DNA of 64,000 nt from Solirubrobacter deserti (GCF_027587175.1 NZ_JAPCID010000009.1:62001-126000), one strand, 5' to 3'; positions 41,016 to 49,396 are shown, counted from the first letter of the stretch. Program-made: numbers and translations. Notes: generated from the sequence alone by a model not told the origin.

Positions 41016-41480
41016 GTGAGCGAGACGCCGACGATCTATGAGTGGGCCGGCGGGCGCGACGCGTTCGCGCGCTGGCTGAACGCGTTCTACGACCTCGTCG
41101 AGGACGACGAGGATCTGGCCGAGCTGTTCGGCGGCGCCGTGAGCGAGGCGCACCGCGAGCATGTCGTCACGTGGTGGTGCGAGGTGATGGGCGGGCCGGC
41201 GGAATACACGGCGCACCACGGTGGCTACGAGCACATGCTCGGCCACCACATCGGGCTCGGGATCACGGCCGAGCAGCGGCTGAACTTCGTGACGCTGCTC
41301 TCGCACGCGGCGGACCTGGCGGCGCTGCCCGACGATCCGGAGTTCCGGGCCGCGATCATGGGATACGCGGAGTGGGGCACGCGCCTGGCGCTGCAGAACT
41401 CGCAGCCGGGCGCGGACGTGGCCGAGCACGCGCCCGTCCCGCGCTGGGGCTGGGGCGTGGCGCCGCCGTACATCCCGTAG
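41016..41480 (+). CDS. Group II-like truncated haemoglobin
   Basis: 154 residues with the 2-on-2 globin pattern: an N-terminal GGRDAFARWLNAFYDLVEDDEDLAELFGG, the helix HREHVVTWWCEVMGG, the His-rich YEHMLGHHIGLGI for the proximal region, and a long final helix (FRAAIMGYAEWGTRLALQNSQPG). It binds O2 or NO at a haem. GTG start, probably leaderless. Neighbours are a GST and a secreted glycosidase-like gene, offering no clear pathway. The C-terminal PRWGWGVAPPYIP tail is family-like. Confidence 0.85.
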   Translation: MSETPTIYEWAGGRDAFARWLNAFYDLVEDDEDLAELFGGAVSEAHREHVVTWWCEVMGGPAEYTAHHGGYEHMLGHHIGLGITAEQRLNFVTLLSHAADLAALPDDPEFRAAIMGYAEWGTRLALQNSQPGADVAEHAPVPRWGWGVAPPYIP

Positions 41481-41481
41481 G

Positions 41482-41487
41482 TAGCCT
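41482..41487 (+). promoter_or_regulatory. Candidate -10 element (TAGCCT)
   Basis: Eight bases separate it from the ATG at 41496. Confidence 0.5.
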
Positions 41488-41495
41488 CGAAGGGG

Positions 41496-42770
41496 ATGCG
41501 GCGACCCGCGCTTCTCCTCGCCCTCGCGGTCGCCGTGTTCGTGGTCGTCGTGGTGGCCTCGGCGCGCGAGAAGCCCGAGCCGCGGGTGCAGGCCACGCCG
41601 ACGCCCACCGCGAGCCCCAGCGCTTCGCCCGCGCCGACGCCGTCCCCGATCCCCGCCGCCGGGCGCGGCCTCGCCGTCGGCATCACCGAGTTCAACCCGA
41701 ACCTCGTCGCCGCCGAGCCGGCGGTGCCGGAGCCGTGGGAGTCGGTCCGGCAGGCGATCGGCGCGCTCAAGCCCGAGTTCTTCCGGCTCGTGATCGACTG
41801 GCACCACCTGCAGTTCTTCTCGGCCGAGCAGCCCGCCGACCTGGAGAAGCCCGAGACCGGGTGCATGCGGGAGGTGCAGCCGTGCCTGGGCTGGGCGGGC
41901 GTGCGCCAGCAGCTGCGGGCGCTCGCGTCGCGCCAGCGCGAGGGCGGCTGGCAGACGCTCGTGGTGATGACCGGCACGCCGGAGTGGGCCGCGCAGCCGC
42001 CGTCCGGCTGCGAGCGCGCGAAGGCGACGCCGCGGGCCCGCGCGCCGCGCCCCGAGACGCTGCCCGCCTATCGGCAGCTGATCCTCGACGTGCTCCGCGT
42101 GGCCGAGGAGGAGGGCGCGACGCTGCGCTTCTGGAGCCCGTGGAACGAACCGAACCTGCCGCCGTTCGTCTCGCCGCAGCGCGCGGAGTGCGACCCGGCC
42201 TCGCCGAGCCTCGCGCCCGCCGTCTACGCCGAGCTGGCACGCACGCTGCAGAGCGCGCTGGATGAGGCGCCGGGCGAGCAGCAACTGCTGATCGGCGAGA
42301 CCGCGGGCCTGCTCGAGGACACCAAGCTCGTGACCAGCGTGGGCCAGTTCATCGAAGGGCTGCCGCGGGATCTGGTGTGCGCGTCGCCCGTCTACACGCA
42401 GCACGCCTACATCGGCGGCGACGACCCGGTCGAGCAGGCGGCGACCGCGCTCGCCGCTCACGACTGCCCGGAGCCGCACACGCTCTGGATCACCGAGACG
42501 GGCGTCGGGCCGGCCCCGGAGGAGTACTCGGCGGTGGAGAACCCGGCCGCCGCGGGCTGCCGGGACCTGCACGAGCGGCTCGTGCGCTGGTACGAGGATC
42601 CGCGCGTGACCGTCGCCTTCCAGTACACGGTCCGCGAGGACGACAAGTTCCCGGTCGGCCTGTTCTCCACCGACATGACCGAGCGGCGCCCCGCCCTGGC
42701 GGAGTGGACCGCGTGGGGCGGGGGACGAGCGGCGACCGCGCCGCCGCCCGCCTCCGCCTGCGCAACCTAA
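41496..42770 (+). CDS. Membrane-anchored or secreted glycoside-hydrolase-like TIM-barrel protein
   Basis: 424 residues: an N-terminal hydrophobic segment (residues 5-22), a Pro/Thr/Ser-rich linker (30-55), and a clan-A-type barrel. FWSPWNEPNLPPF gives the acid/base Glu in the NEP motif near residue 215, and LWITETGVGPAPEEY gives a candidate nucleophile Glu near 335. Such proteins cleave polysaccharides (GH5/GH39-type), but the substrate is unknown. The TAA stop lies inside palindrome copy 3 (42766-42792). Confidence 0.8.
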   Translation: MRRPALLLALAVAVFVVVVVASAREKPEPRVQATPTPTASPSASPAPTPSPIPAAGRGLAVGITEFNPNLVAAEPAVPEPWESVRQAIGALKPEFFRLVIDWHHLQFFSAEQPADLEKPETGCMREVQPCLGWAGVRQQLRALASRQREGGWQTLVVMTGTPEWAAQPPSGCERAKATPRARAPRPETLPAYRQLILDVLRVAEEEGATLRFWSPWNEPNLPPFVSPQRAECDPASPSLAPAVYAELARTLQSALDEAPGEQQLLIGETAGLLEDTKLVTSVGQFIEGLPRDLVCASPVYTQHAYIGGDDPVEQAATALAAHDCPEPHTLWITETGVGPAPEEYSAVENPAAAGCRDLHERLVRWYEDPRVTVAFQYTVREDDKFPVGLFSTDMTERRPALAEWTAWGGGRAATAPPPASACAT

Positions 42771-42792
42771 AGAGGGACAGTCCCTCTTTAGG
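42766..42792. repeat. Dispersed 27-bp palindrome, copy 3
   Basis: CCTAAAGAGGGAC-A-GTCCCTCTTTAGG is a perfect 13-1-13 palindrome filling the gap between two convergent genes. Its TAA is the stop codon of the glycosidase-like gene, so it may act as a two-way terminator. Confidence 0.9.
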
Positions 42793-42798
42793 GGGTGC

Positions 42799-44172
42799 TT
42801 AGCGGACGTTTACCTTCATCGTCTTGGTGACGGGGGCGCCGGAGACCGGCTTGAACGTGACCTTCACGGACAGCTTGCCCTTCTTGGACACCTTCAGCTT
42901 GAGCTTGGCCGTGCCGGCCTTCTTCACCGTCTGGGAGGCCTTGCCGACGATCTTGCCGCGCAGCGTCGCGACCGCGGAGAGCTTGCCCTTGCCGGTGACC
43001 TTGACCTCGAGCGTGACGCCCGACTTGCGCGTCGGCGTGCCCGCGACCTTGGCCGGCAGCGAGACCTTGGCGGGCTCGGTCGGCTGGGTCGGCTGGGCGG
43101 GCTGAGCCGGCGGGGCCGGCTGCGTCGGCGTGACCGGCCGCGGCGCGGGAACGTCGGCGGGACCCCAGTCGGGCTCGGTCGCGCCGGCGACGAGCACGGC
43201 CGGCTGCGGCGTGGCGCCGTCGGTGGTGCACTCGTTGGCGAAGTTCGGGACGTTCGCGATCTTCAAGCCGGCGCCGTCGTTGAACGCCATGCGGCTGCCG
43301 TCCGGCGACCAGGTCGGCTGCCCGTAGGCGCCGCCCTCCGGGCCCTCGTAGCGGTAGCAGCGGACCACGTCGGAGCCGATCGGGTTGCCGTCCTTCCACG
43401 CGCTCGGGAAGCCGCGGACCATGTACACCGTCAGCGTCGAGTCGTTCTCACCCGTCTGGGCGGCGAGCTTGCGCTTGTCGCGCGTGATCTCGGCCCCGCT
43501 CATGTGCGGGTTGTTGACGATGTCGCTGAACCACGCCATCACCATGTTGCCCTTGCCGTTGCCGCCGTCGGAGATGCGGTCCAGCAGCAGGTCGTGGTTC
43601 GGGAGCTTGGTCGGGTTGGCGAGCAGGGTCATGTCGTTGTCGACCCACGACGGGTGGCGCCAGCCGGAGTGGTAGCCGATCGCGTCGCCGGTCTTCCAGT
43701 CCGTCATCCGGTCCGACCACGTGTAGCCCGTGCCACCCTCGTTGAGCGCGACCAGGCACTTGGGCGGGTAGCAGTTCGGCGTCGTGGTCTGGGAGAGCCA
43801 GTAGTAGGTGTAGGCGACCTTCGTGCCGTCCGGGGAGATCGCGGGGTCGTACGGGCCCCAGAACTGCTTGGAGCCGGCCGGGCGGGTGTCTGACACCGGC
43901 GTGGCGAAGTCGGCCAGCACGGCGCCTTCACGCGAGAGCTTGTGCAGGCGCACGCCGTTGAGCGCGACGATCGCGCCGTCGTCGGCCTGCGTGACGTCGG
44001 AGTAGCCGCCGGTCGAGGTGACCTGGTACTGGCGGGCGCCGTCGGGCGTGGTCAGCCAGACGTTGCCGTCCTTGATGTAGGCGATGGAATCGGCCGAGGC
44101 GCTCGACGCGCACGCCAACACGAGGAAGGCGGCGGCGAGGCCGGAGAAGAGGGAGCGGAGCATGCCCGCCAT
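42799..44172 (-). CDS. Secreted TolB-like beta-propeller protein with C-terminal beta domain
   Basis: 457 residues: a signal peptide (SLFSGLAAAFLVLACASSASA), TolB/WD40-like repeats with PAISPDGTKVAY and QPTWSPDGSRMAFND, a Pro/Gln/Thr-rich linker near residue 345, and a Lys-rich immunoglobulin-like tail (SLPAKVAGTPTRKSGVTLEVKVTGKGKLSAV). Lone cysteines in PNCYPPKC suggest a disulfide. A cell-surface binding role is likely. It is flanked by palindromes at both ends (42766 and 44217). Confidence 0.82.
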   Translation of the reverse strand: MAGMLRSLFSGLAAAFLVLACASSASADSIAYIKDGNVWLTTPDGARQYQVTSTGGYSDVTQADDGAIVALNGVRLHKLSREGAVLADFATPVSDTRPAGSKQFWGPYDPAISPDGTKVAYTYYWLSQTTTPNCYPPKCLVALNEGGTGYTWSDRMTDWKTGDAIGYHSGWRHPSWVDNDMTLLANPTKLPNHDLLLDRISDGGNGKGNMVMAWFSDIVNNPHMSGAEITRDKRKLAAQTGENDSTLTVYMVRGFPSAWKDGNPIGSDVVRCYRYEGPEGGAYGQPTWSPDGSRMAFNDGAGLKIANVPNFANECTTDGATPQPAVLVAGATEPDWGPADVPAPRPVTPTQPAPPAQPAQPTQPTEPAKVSLPAKVAGTPTRKSGVTLEVKVTGKGKLSAVATLRGKIVGKASQTVKKAGTAKLKLKVSKKGKLSVKVTFKPVSGAPVTKTMKVNVR

Positions 44173-44215
44173 GGTGCGGAGCGGCGCTTGCCGCCCGCTT
44201 GCCGCGACCTTGCCG

Positions 44216-44252
44216 CGTTTCCTAAAGAGGGACAGTCCCTCTTTAGGAAACG
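44216..44252. repeat. Dispersed palindrome, copy 4 (extended 37 bp)
   Basis: The 27-bp core is at 44221-44247 (CCTAAAGAGGGAC-A-GTCCCTCTTTAGG). Pairing extends through GTTT/AAAC and one more base on each side, giving 18-bp arms around the central A at 44234. Confidence 0.92.
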
Positions 44253-44265
44253 GAACGCAGCCGAA

Positions 44266-44292
44266 CCTGAACGGCGCCTGGCGCCGTTCAGG
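44266..44292. repeat. Second-type 27-bp palindrome (CCTGAACGGCGCC-T-GGCGCCGTTCAGG)
   Basis: It has the same geometry as the other family (13-1-13, ends CCTRAA/TTYAGG) but unrelated inner bases. It lies 18 bases from copy 4. Its TGA (44288-44290 on the minus strand) is the stop codon of the membrane-protein gene. Confidence 0.9.
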
Positions 44293-45676
44293 AAGCGCCC
44301 TGGGCCAGCAGCCACAGGGCGAGCGACGTGAAGCCGACCATCACGCCGAGCATCCAGTACTGCGAGCGCACCGCGAGCTTCGCTTCGCCGTACAGCGTGA
44401 GCGCGCGGTCGTGCGCGAGCGCGAGCGCCGCGACGTGGCCGATCACGACCACCGCGACCTGCACGTACCACGTGTTCTCCTGCGGGAAGACGGTGTAGTC
44501 GATGCCGTTGTCGACGGTGCCGAACAGGTTCCAGCCCTGCTCGAACGGGTCGCTGGCCAGGTAGCTGATGGCCTGGCCCTCGTAGAAGATCAGCGTCAGG
44601 TAGTGCGCGGCGACGTAGACGGCGGCGATCGGCACCAGCGAATGCACGAAGCCGTACTCGAGCTTGTGCAGGCTGAGATTCCCGCCCACCGAGCGGGCGC
44701 CCTCGATGCCGAGCCGGTAGAAGCCCCACACGATCAGCACGCCGAGCAGCATCCCGAGCGTGCCGGCGATCCGGGTCGCGGTCAGCACGCCGATGCCGAC
44801 GCCGTCGAGCGAGTCCACCACGCCGGTCTGCAGGTCCCGCCACAGCTGGCCCTGGCTGAGCCCGTCGAACGTGACCGTGCCGATCATCACCATCACGAAC
44901 GCGACGGTCCCCGCCACGTCGTCCAGCCGCGGCAGCCCGCCGAGCGGGCGCCGCAGGCCGAGCGTGCCGCCACGCGTCTCGAACACCGACATGCGCGCGA
45001 ACAGGCCGAAGTAGACCGCGAACGCCTCGCCGTTGCGCGTCCACGTCTCCACGCCGAAGTAGCACTGCGCGGCCAGCGTCAGCACCGTGTAGCCGAGCGC
45101 GGCGGTGACCAGCAGCGACGGGTTCGTCTCACCCCACTTGCCGACGAGCTCGATCCAGACGAACGCGAACAACAAGATCGCGGCCGGCCAGCGCCCGAGC
45201 TTCTCCGGATACGGCCGGTTCAGCGACGGCAGCAGCCGCCCGAGCGCCCGCCACGGGCTGAGCGCGCGGAACACGTCGCCGAACAGGATCGAGATGAACA
45301 CGAGCCCGACCCAGAACGTGATCAGGATGAACGTCGACGAGAAGTGGTTGAGCGCGAGCCCTTCCGCGATGTAGCCGGCGAGGACCGTCACGGCGAGCAG
45401 GAAGATGCCGAGCGCGCCCCACAGGATCTGCAGCGGCAGGCTGCCCCAGCCCTTGCCGAACGGCAGCGGGCGCCAGTTGTCCTGCTCGAGCCGCGGCGTC
45501 GGCCACAGCACCGCGAGCGCGAAGAACGAGATCACCAGCACCGCCGCGGCGGCCCACGCGAACAGCCACTGCGGGATCGGCAGCGGTGGGCGCTGGACGA
45601 GGCCGTGCGCCTCGGCTGCAGCGGGAAGGAGGACGAGCAGGGCGGCGCCGAGCGCCGCCGGGGCGAGCTTTCTCAC
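44288..45676 (-). CDS. Conserved multi-spanning membrane protein (fenitrothion-hydrolase-annotated type)
   Basis: 462 residues: a short signal-like start ending AEAHGLVQRPPLPIPQW, then about 10-11 hydrophobic segments with WPTPRLEQDNWRPLPFGKGW, FGDVFRALSPWRALG and FARMSVFETRGGTLGLRRP. Proteins of this type in actinobacteria are sometimes annotated fenitrothion hydrolase, a label I would not take literally. It is the last gene of a DsbA/thioredoxin-lipoprotein/membrane-protein operon (GTGA overlap with the lipoprotein). Its stop codon is inside the second-type palindrome. Role unknown, plausibly thiol or respiratory electron traffic. Confidence 0.82.
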   Translation of the reverse strand: MRKLAPAALGAALLVLLPAAAEAHGLVQRPPLPIPQWLFAWAAAAVLVISFFALAVLWPTPRLEQDNWRPLPFGKGWGSLPLQILWGALGIFLLAVTVLAGYIAEGLALNHFSSTFILITFWVGLVFISILFGDVFRALSPWRALGRLLPSLNRPYPEKLGRWPAAILLFAFVWIELVGKWGETNPSLLVTAALGYTVLTLAAQCYFGVETWTRNGEAFAVYFGLFARMSVFETRGGTLGLRRPLGGLPRLDDVAGTVAFVMVMIGTVTFDGLSQGQLWRDLQTGVVDSLDGVGIGVLTATRIAGTLGMLLGVLIVWGFYRLGIEGARSVGGNLSLHKLEYGFVHSLVPIAAVYVAAHYLTLIFYEGQAISYLASDPFEQGWNLFGTVDNGIDYTVFPQENTWYVQVAVVVIGHVAALALAHDRALTLYGEAKLAVRSQYWMLGVMVGFTSLALWLLAQGAS

Positions 45677-46686
45677 AGCCCGGTCTTCACCGCGTCCTCG
45701 AACTGCTGGACGCCGATCGAGCCCTCGAGGCGGGACGTGATCTTCCCGCGCTTGTCGACGACGAACAGCCACGGCTCCGACGGGAGGTTGAACTGGCGCA
45801 GCGGCTCGCGCAGCCCCTTGCTCACGTCGTTGTCGACGTAGACCTCCTGGTGGATGAAGCTCATCCGGTCGCCGTACTTGGCCTTGATCTGCAGCGCGAT
45901 GTCCGCGACCGGGCCGCACACCTGCGAGGCGCACAGCTGCGGCGTCGCGAACAGCAGCGCGACCGGCTTCTTGCCCACCACCTGCGCGAAGTCCTCGTGC
46001 ATGTCGCTGGGCGGCTCGCGCGTGTCCAGCAGCGCCTCGTCGCCCTTGGTGGTCTCCAGCGTGTCCGTGGTGACCTTGGGCGCCTCCTCGCCGACGGCGG
46101 GGATCGGGTCGGCGCCCTTGCTGGACACCTGGATCTGGCTCGTGGCGCCGACGAACTTGCCGTCCGCGCCCTTGGTCGCCGACAGCACCGAGTACTGGCC
46201 GCGCTTCGGGAAGCGGACCTGCGCGGCGTAGATCGCGGCGAACGGGCTGTCCTCGGTGGCGGCCTGCTTGGAGCGGTAGCGCGCGTCGGTCAGCAGCACG
46301 TCGGCGGGCGCGACGAACGGGCCCTCGGCGGGCGAGTCCGGCGTCGGCGCGATGTAGACGGCGGTCGGGCCGTAGACGGGGAGGCCGTCCTGGCCGATCA
46401 CGCCGAACGCCATCCGGCTGTCGCCCCCCGTGGTGAAGATCGAGGTGGCGAGCGCGAAGTCCGGGCCGGCGGTCATCTCGTTCGCGAGCTGCTCGAGCGT
46501 CTTGCCCGCGGGCGCGGGGAACTCGGCCTCGTCCGGGTTGACGGCGACCTTCACGCGCTCGCGCACGCCCGCCTCCTGGGGCACGTTCTCGACCGGGTCC
46601 TTCGGCGCGTCGTTGTCGCCCGCGCCACCGCACGCGGCGGCGAAGACGGCCAGGACAGCAGCGAGCAGCACGACGAACCGAGGCAT
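45673..46686 (-). CDS. Lipoprotein with C-terminal thioredoxin-like domain
   Basis: 337 residues: a lipobox with Cys19 (VLAVFAAACGG), a middle beta-rich region (residues 40-190, FALATSIFTTGGDSRMAFGVIGQDGLPVYGPTAVYIAP), and a C-terminal thioredoxin-fold region (KKPVALLFATPQLCASQVCGPV, YGDRMSFIHQEVYVDNDVS, PWLFVVDKRGKI). The cysteine pair is Cys252 and Cys257 (CX4C), wider than the usual CxxC, recalling SCO-like copper/thiol proteins but not matching CxxxC. Located between dsbA-like and membrane-protein genes, so an extracytoplasmic redox role is likely. Confidence 0.85.
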   Translation of the reverse strand: MPRFVVLLAAVLAVFAAACGGAGDNDAPKDPVENVPQEAGVRERVKVAVNPDEAEFPAPAGKTLEQLANEMTAGPDFALATSIFTTGGDSRMAFGVIGQDGLPVYGPTAVYIAPTPDSPAEGPFVAPADVLLTDARYRSKQAATEDSPFAAIYAAQVRFPKRGQYSVLSATKGADGKFVGATSQIQVSSKGADPIPAVGEEAPKVTTDTLETTKGDEALLDTREPPSDMHEDFAQVVGKKPVALLFATPQLCASQVCGPVADIALQIKAKYGDRMSFIHQEVYVDNDVSKGLREPLRQFNLPSEPWLFVVDKRGKITSRLEGSIGVQQFEDAVKTGL

Positions 46687-46699
46687 GAGCGGGCCTAGG

Positions 46700-47230
46700 T
46701 TAGTCGGCGGCGGGTCGAACGGACGTGAGTGCGTCGACCAACGAACGGGCGTCGAACGCTTCGGTGTGGTGGACGCCGTTGACGAAGAACGCCGGCGTGG
46801 AGGCGATGCCGTTCGCGCGCGCGGCGTCCGCGTCGCGCGCCACGCGGGCGGCGGGCGCACCGGACGCCAGGTCGGCGCGGAAGCGGTCGGGGTCCAGCCC
46901 GATCCGGTCGGCGAGCGCGAGCAGGTCCGCGTCCGAGAAGCGGCCGCCGTTGGCGTAGAGCGCGTCGTGCATCTCCCAGAACGAGCCCTGCAGCGAGGCG
47001 GCCTCGGCCGCCTCGGCGGCGCGCTCGGCGTCCGGGTGGACCTCGGTCAGCGGCAGGTGGCGGAAGACGAACCGCAGGCGCCCGTCGAGCCGCTCGCGCA
47101 CGCGCCGGACGATCGACTGGGAAGCCGCGCAGTACGGGCATTGGAAGTCGCCGTACATGACGAGCTCGAGCGGCGCGTCGAACGGGCCGGCGACGTGGTC
47201 GTGTTCATCCAGGGGCGGCTGCAGGGGCAT
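46700..47230 (-). CDS. DsbA-family thiol-disulfide oxidoreductase, no signal peptide
   Basis: 176 residues with CPYC (Cys31/Cys34 in YGDFQCPYCAASQ), the DsbA alpha insert (REVHPDAERAAEAAEAASLQGSFWEMHDALYANGG) and the cis-proline in GIASTPAFFVNGV. No secretion signal is seen, so it may act in the cytoplasm. It leads an operon with the lipoprotein (13-base gap) and the membrane protein. It starts divergently from the antiporter, with face-to-face -10 elements between. Confidence 0.9.
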   Translation of the reverse strand: MPLQPPLDEHDHVAGPFDAPLELVMYGDFQCPYCAASQSIVRRVRERLDGRLRFVFRHLPLTEVHPDAERAAEAAEAASLQGSFWEMHDALYANGGRFSDADLLALADRIGLDPDRFRADLASGAPAARVARDADAARANGIASTPAFFVNGVHHTEAFDARSLVDALTSVRPAAD

Positions 47231-47241
47231 CGTCGGTTTCG

Positions 47242-47251
47242 ATCCTAGACT
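47242..47251. promoter_or_regulatory. Face-to-face -10 elements (ATCCTAGACT) sharing one TA
   Basis: On the minus strand TAGGAT (47247-47242) is 11 bases before the DsbA-like ATG; on the plus strand TAGACT (47246-47251) is 10 bases before the antiporter GTG. The two hexamers share the central TA. Confidence 0.55.
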
Positions 47252-47261
47252 TTCCGCCTCC

Positions 47262-48782
47262 GTGGGCGAACTCGAGCTGTTGTTCGCGCTCCTGTTCGCT
47301 GCCGTGCTGCTCGTGCGTGCGGCCGACCGGCTGCGCATCCCGTACCCCATCGTCCTGGTGCTGGGCGGGCTCGCGCTCGCGTTCGTGCCGGGCATGCCGC
47401 GCGTGAACATGGACCCGCACGTCGTGCTGCTGGTGTTCATCCCGCCGCTGCTGATGAGCGCCGGCTGGAACTCCTCGCCGCAGGAGCTGCGCGCGGAGGG
47501 CCGGGCGCTCGGACTGCTCGCGCTGCTGCTCGTGCTGGTGACGACGAGCGTCGTCGCGGTCGCCGCACACTGGCTCGTCGACGGGTTGAGCTGGCCGGCC
47601 GCGTTCATGCTCGGGGCCGTGGTCGCGCCGACCGACGCGGTCGCGGCCGTTGCGACGTTCTCCACCGTCCACGTGCCCGAGCGCGTGCGGCGGCTCGTGG
47701 AGGGCGAGTCGCTGATCAACGACGCCACGGGCCTGACCGGGTTTCGCGTGGCGCTCGGCGCGGCCACCGCAGGCACGTTCTCGCTGCTGGATGCGACGGT
47801 CGAGTTCCTGATCGCGGCGATCGGCGGCGCGGCGATCGGCCTCGCGGTGGCGCTGGGCGCGCTGCGGGCGATCCGCCGCCAGCCCGACGTGACGATCTCG
47901 GTGCTGCTGACGATCCTCGCCGCGTACGCGAGCTACATCGCGGCCGAGGAGGTCCACGCGTCCGGCATCCTCGCCGCGGCCACGTGCGGCGTCGTCGCGG
48001 GCTGGAAGCAGTCGACGTACTTCGACGCCGACACGCGCCTGACCGCGAACGCGTTCTGGCGCATCCTCGTGTTCGGGCTGGAAGCGATGCTGTTCGTCCT
48101 GCTCGGGCTTCAGCTCGAGGAGGCCGTGGAGAGCATCCGCGGGCAGGTGGGCACGCTGGTGGCGATCGGCGTCGCGCTGGCGCTGCTGACGATCGTCGTG
48201 CGGATGGTGTTCGCGCTGCTCCCGGTGGCGCCCGGCCTCGGGCTGCGCGAGCGCGTGGTGGTGGGCTGGTGCGGCATGCGCGGCGCGATCTCGCTCGCCG
48301 CCGCGCTCTCGATCGCGACCGACATCCCGGGCCGCGACGAGGTCGTCTTCCTCACCTTCGTCGTGATCCTGGTGACGCTGGTCGGCCAGGGCCTCTCGCT
48401 GCCCATGGTTGTCCGCGCGCTGCGCATCCCGAGCGAGCGCGAGTGGTCCCCGGAGGAGGCGATCGCCCGCCTGGAAGCCGCCCAGACCGCGCTCGACCGC
48501 CTCGACGAGCTCGAGGACGACGACCGCATCGCCGAGGAGCCGCTGCGCCGCCTGCGCGAGCTCTACCGCGCCCGCTTCCAGCAGTGCGTGGCCGTGCTCG
48601 GCGGCGAGAAGGCGCCCGACCTCGCCGACGACGCGCGCATGCGCTACTCCAACGTGCGCCGCGACCTGATCCGCTCCGAGCGCTCCGCCGTGCTGACCTT
48701 GCGCAACGAGGGCCGCATCTCGCAGGAGACCCAGCGCGTGATCGAGCGCGACCTCGACCTCGAGGAAGCGCGGCTGCGCTAG
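47262..48782 (+). CDS. Na+/H+ antiporter (CPA1/NhaP family)
   Basis: 506 residues with 12 or so transmembrane segments. The ion-binding region includes MLGAVVAPTDAVAAVATFS and EGESLINDATGLTGFRVAL; GLEAMLFVLLGLQLEE and WCGMRGAISLAAALSIA follow. A long charged cytoplasmic tail (SEREWSPEEAIARLEAAQTALDRLDELEDDDRIAEEPLRRL) completes it. It expels Na+ or K+ for protons. GTG start, with TAGACT 10 bases upstream. Divergent from the DsbA-like operon. Confidence 0.93.
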   Translation: MGELELLFALLFAAVLLVRAADRLRIPYPIVLVLGGLALAFVPGMPRVNMDPHVVLLVFIPPLLMSAGWNSSPQELRAEGRALGLLALLLVLVTTSVVAVAAHWLVDGLSWPAAFMLGAVVAPTDAVAAVATFSTVHVPERVRRLVEGESLINDATGLTGFRVALGAATAGTFSLLDATVEFLIAAIGGAAIGLAVALGALRAIRRQPDVTISVLLTILAAYASYIAAEEVHASGILAAATCGVVAGWKQSTYFDADTRLTANAFWRILVFGLEAMLFVLLGLQLEEAVESIRGQVGTLVAIGVALALLTIVVRMVFALLPVAPGLGLRERVVVGWCGMRGAISLAAALSIATDIPGRDEVVFLTFVVILVTLVGQGLSLPMVVRALRIPSEREWSPEEAIARLEAAQTALDRLDELEDDDRIAEEPLRRLRELYRARFQQCVAVLGGEKAPDLADDARMRYSNVRRDLIRSERSAVLTLRNEGRISQETQRVIERDLDLEEARLR

Positions 48783-49393
48783 GCGGGCTCGTTGTCGAGC
48801 GAGCGCCAGAGGTAGAGGCACGCCCGCGTGCGGTGCGGGCGCCACGGCTCGGCGAGCTCGGTCAGCGCGTCCGGGGTGGGGACCGCGTCGAGGCCGTAGG
48901 CGGTCATCACGGCGTTCTTGATGCCCTGGTCGCCGGTGGGCAGGACGTCCGGACGACGCAGCGTGAACATCAGGTACATGTGCGCGGTCCATTCGCCGAT
49001 GCCCTTGACCGCCACGAGCTCGCGGATGACCTCCTCGTCGGGCAGCGCGTCGAGCTGGTCGAGCTGGAGGCGGCCGTCGATGACGTGCTCGGCGAGGGAG
49101 CGCAGCGAGGCGGTCTTGGCGCGGGACAGGCCGGCCGCGGCGCGCAGCTCTTCGGGGTCGTCGGCGAGGAGCTCCTCGGGCGTGGGCGCGCGGTCACCGA
49201 AGCGCGCGATCAGGCGGCCGTAGATCGCCGCCGCGGCCTTCACGGACAGCTGCTGGCCCGTGATCGAGCGCAGCAGGGCGCCGTATAGGTCGGTGCGGGG
49301 CTCGCCCTCGTCGGGGCCCAGCGGGCCGCCGAAGCGCTCGATGAGGTCCGCCATCACCGGGTCCTGGGCGAGGTGGGCGTCGGCGGCGTCCAT
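48779..49393 (-). CDS. DNA-3-methyladenine glycosylase II-like (AlkA/HhH-GPD)
   Basis: 204 residues with the HhH-GPD core: SITGQQLSVKAAAAIYGRL, the helix-hairpin-helix LVAVKGIGEWTAHMYL and the catalytic Asp155 in VLPTGDQGIKNAV. It removes alkylated purines in base-excision repair. It lacks the N-terminal domain of E. coli AlkA, as in many short bacterial members. The last 4 bases overlap the antiporter. Start ATG at 49393 with TACGCT 9 bases upstream, divergent from BKACE copy 3. Confidence 0.93.
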   Translation of the reverse strand: MDAADAHLAQDPVMADLIERFGGPLGPDEGEPRTDLYGALLRSITGQQLSVKAAAAIYGRLIARFGDRAPTPEELLADDPEELRAAAGLSRAKTASLRSLAEHVIDGRLQLDQLDALPDEEVIRELVAVKGIGEWTAHMYLMFTLRRPDVLPTGDQGIKNAVMTAYGLDAVPTPDALTELAEPWRPHRTRACLYLWRSLDNEPA

Positions 49394-49396
49394 GGC

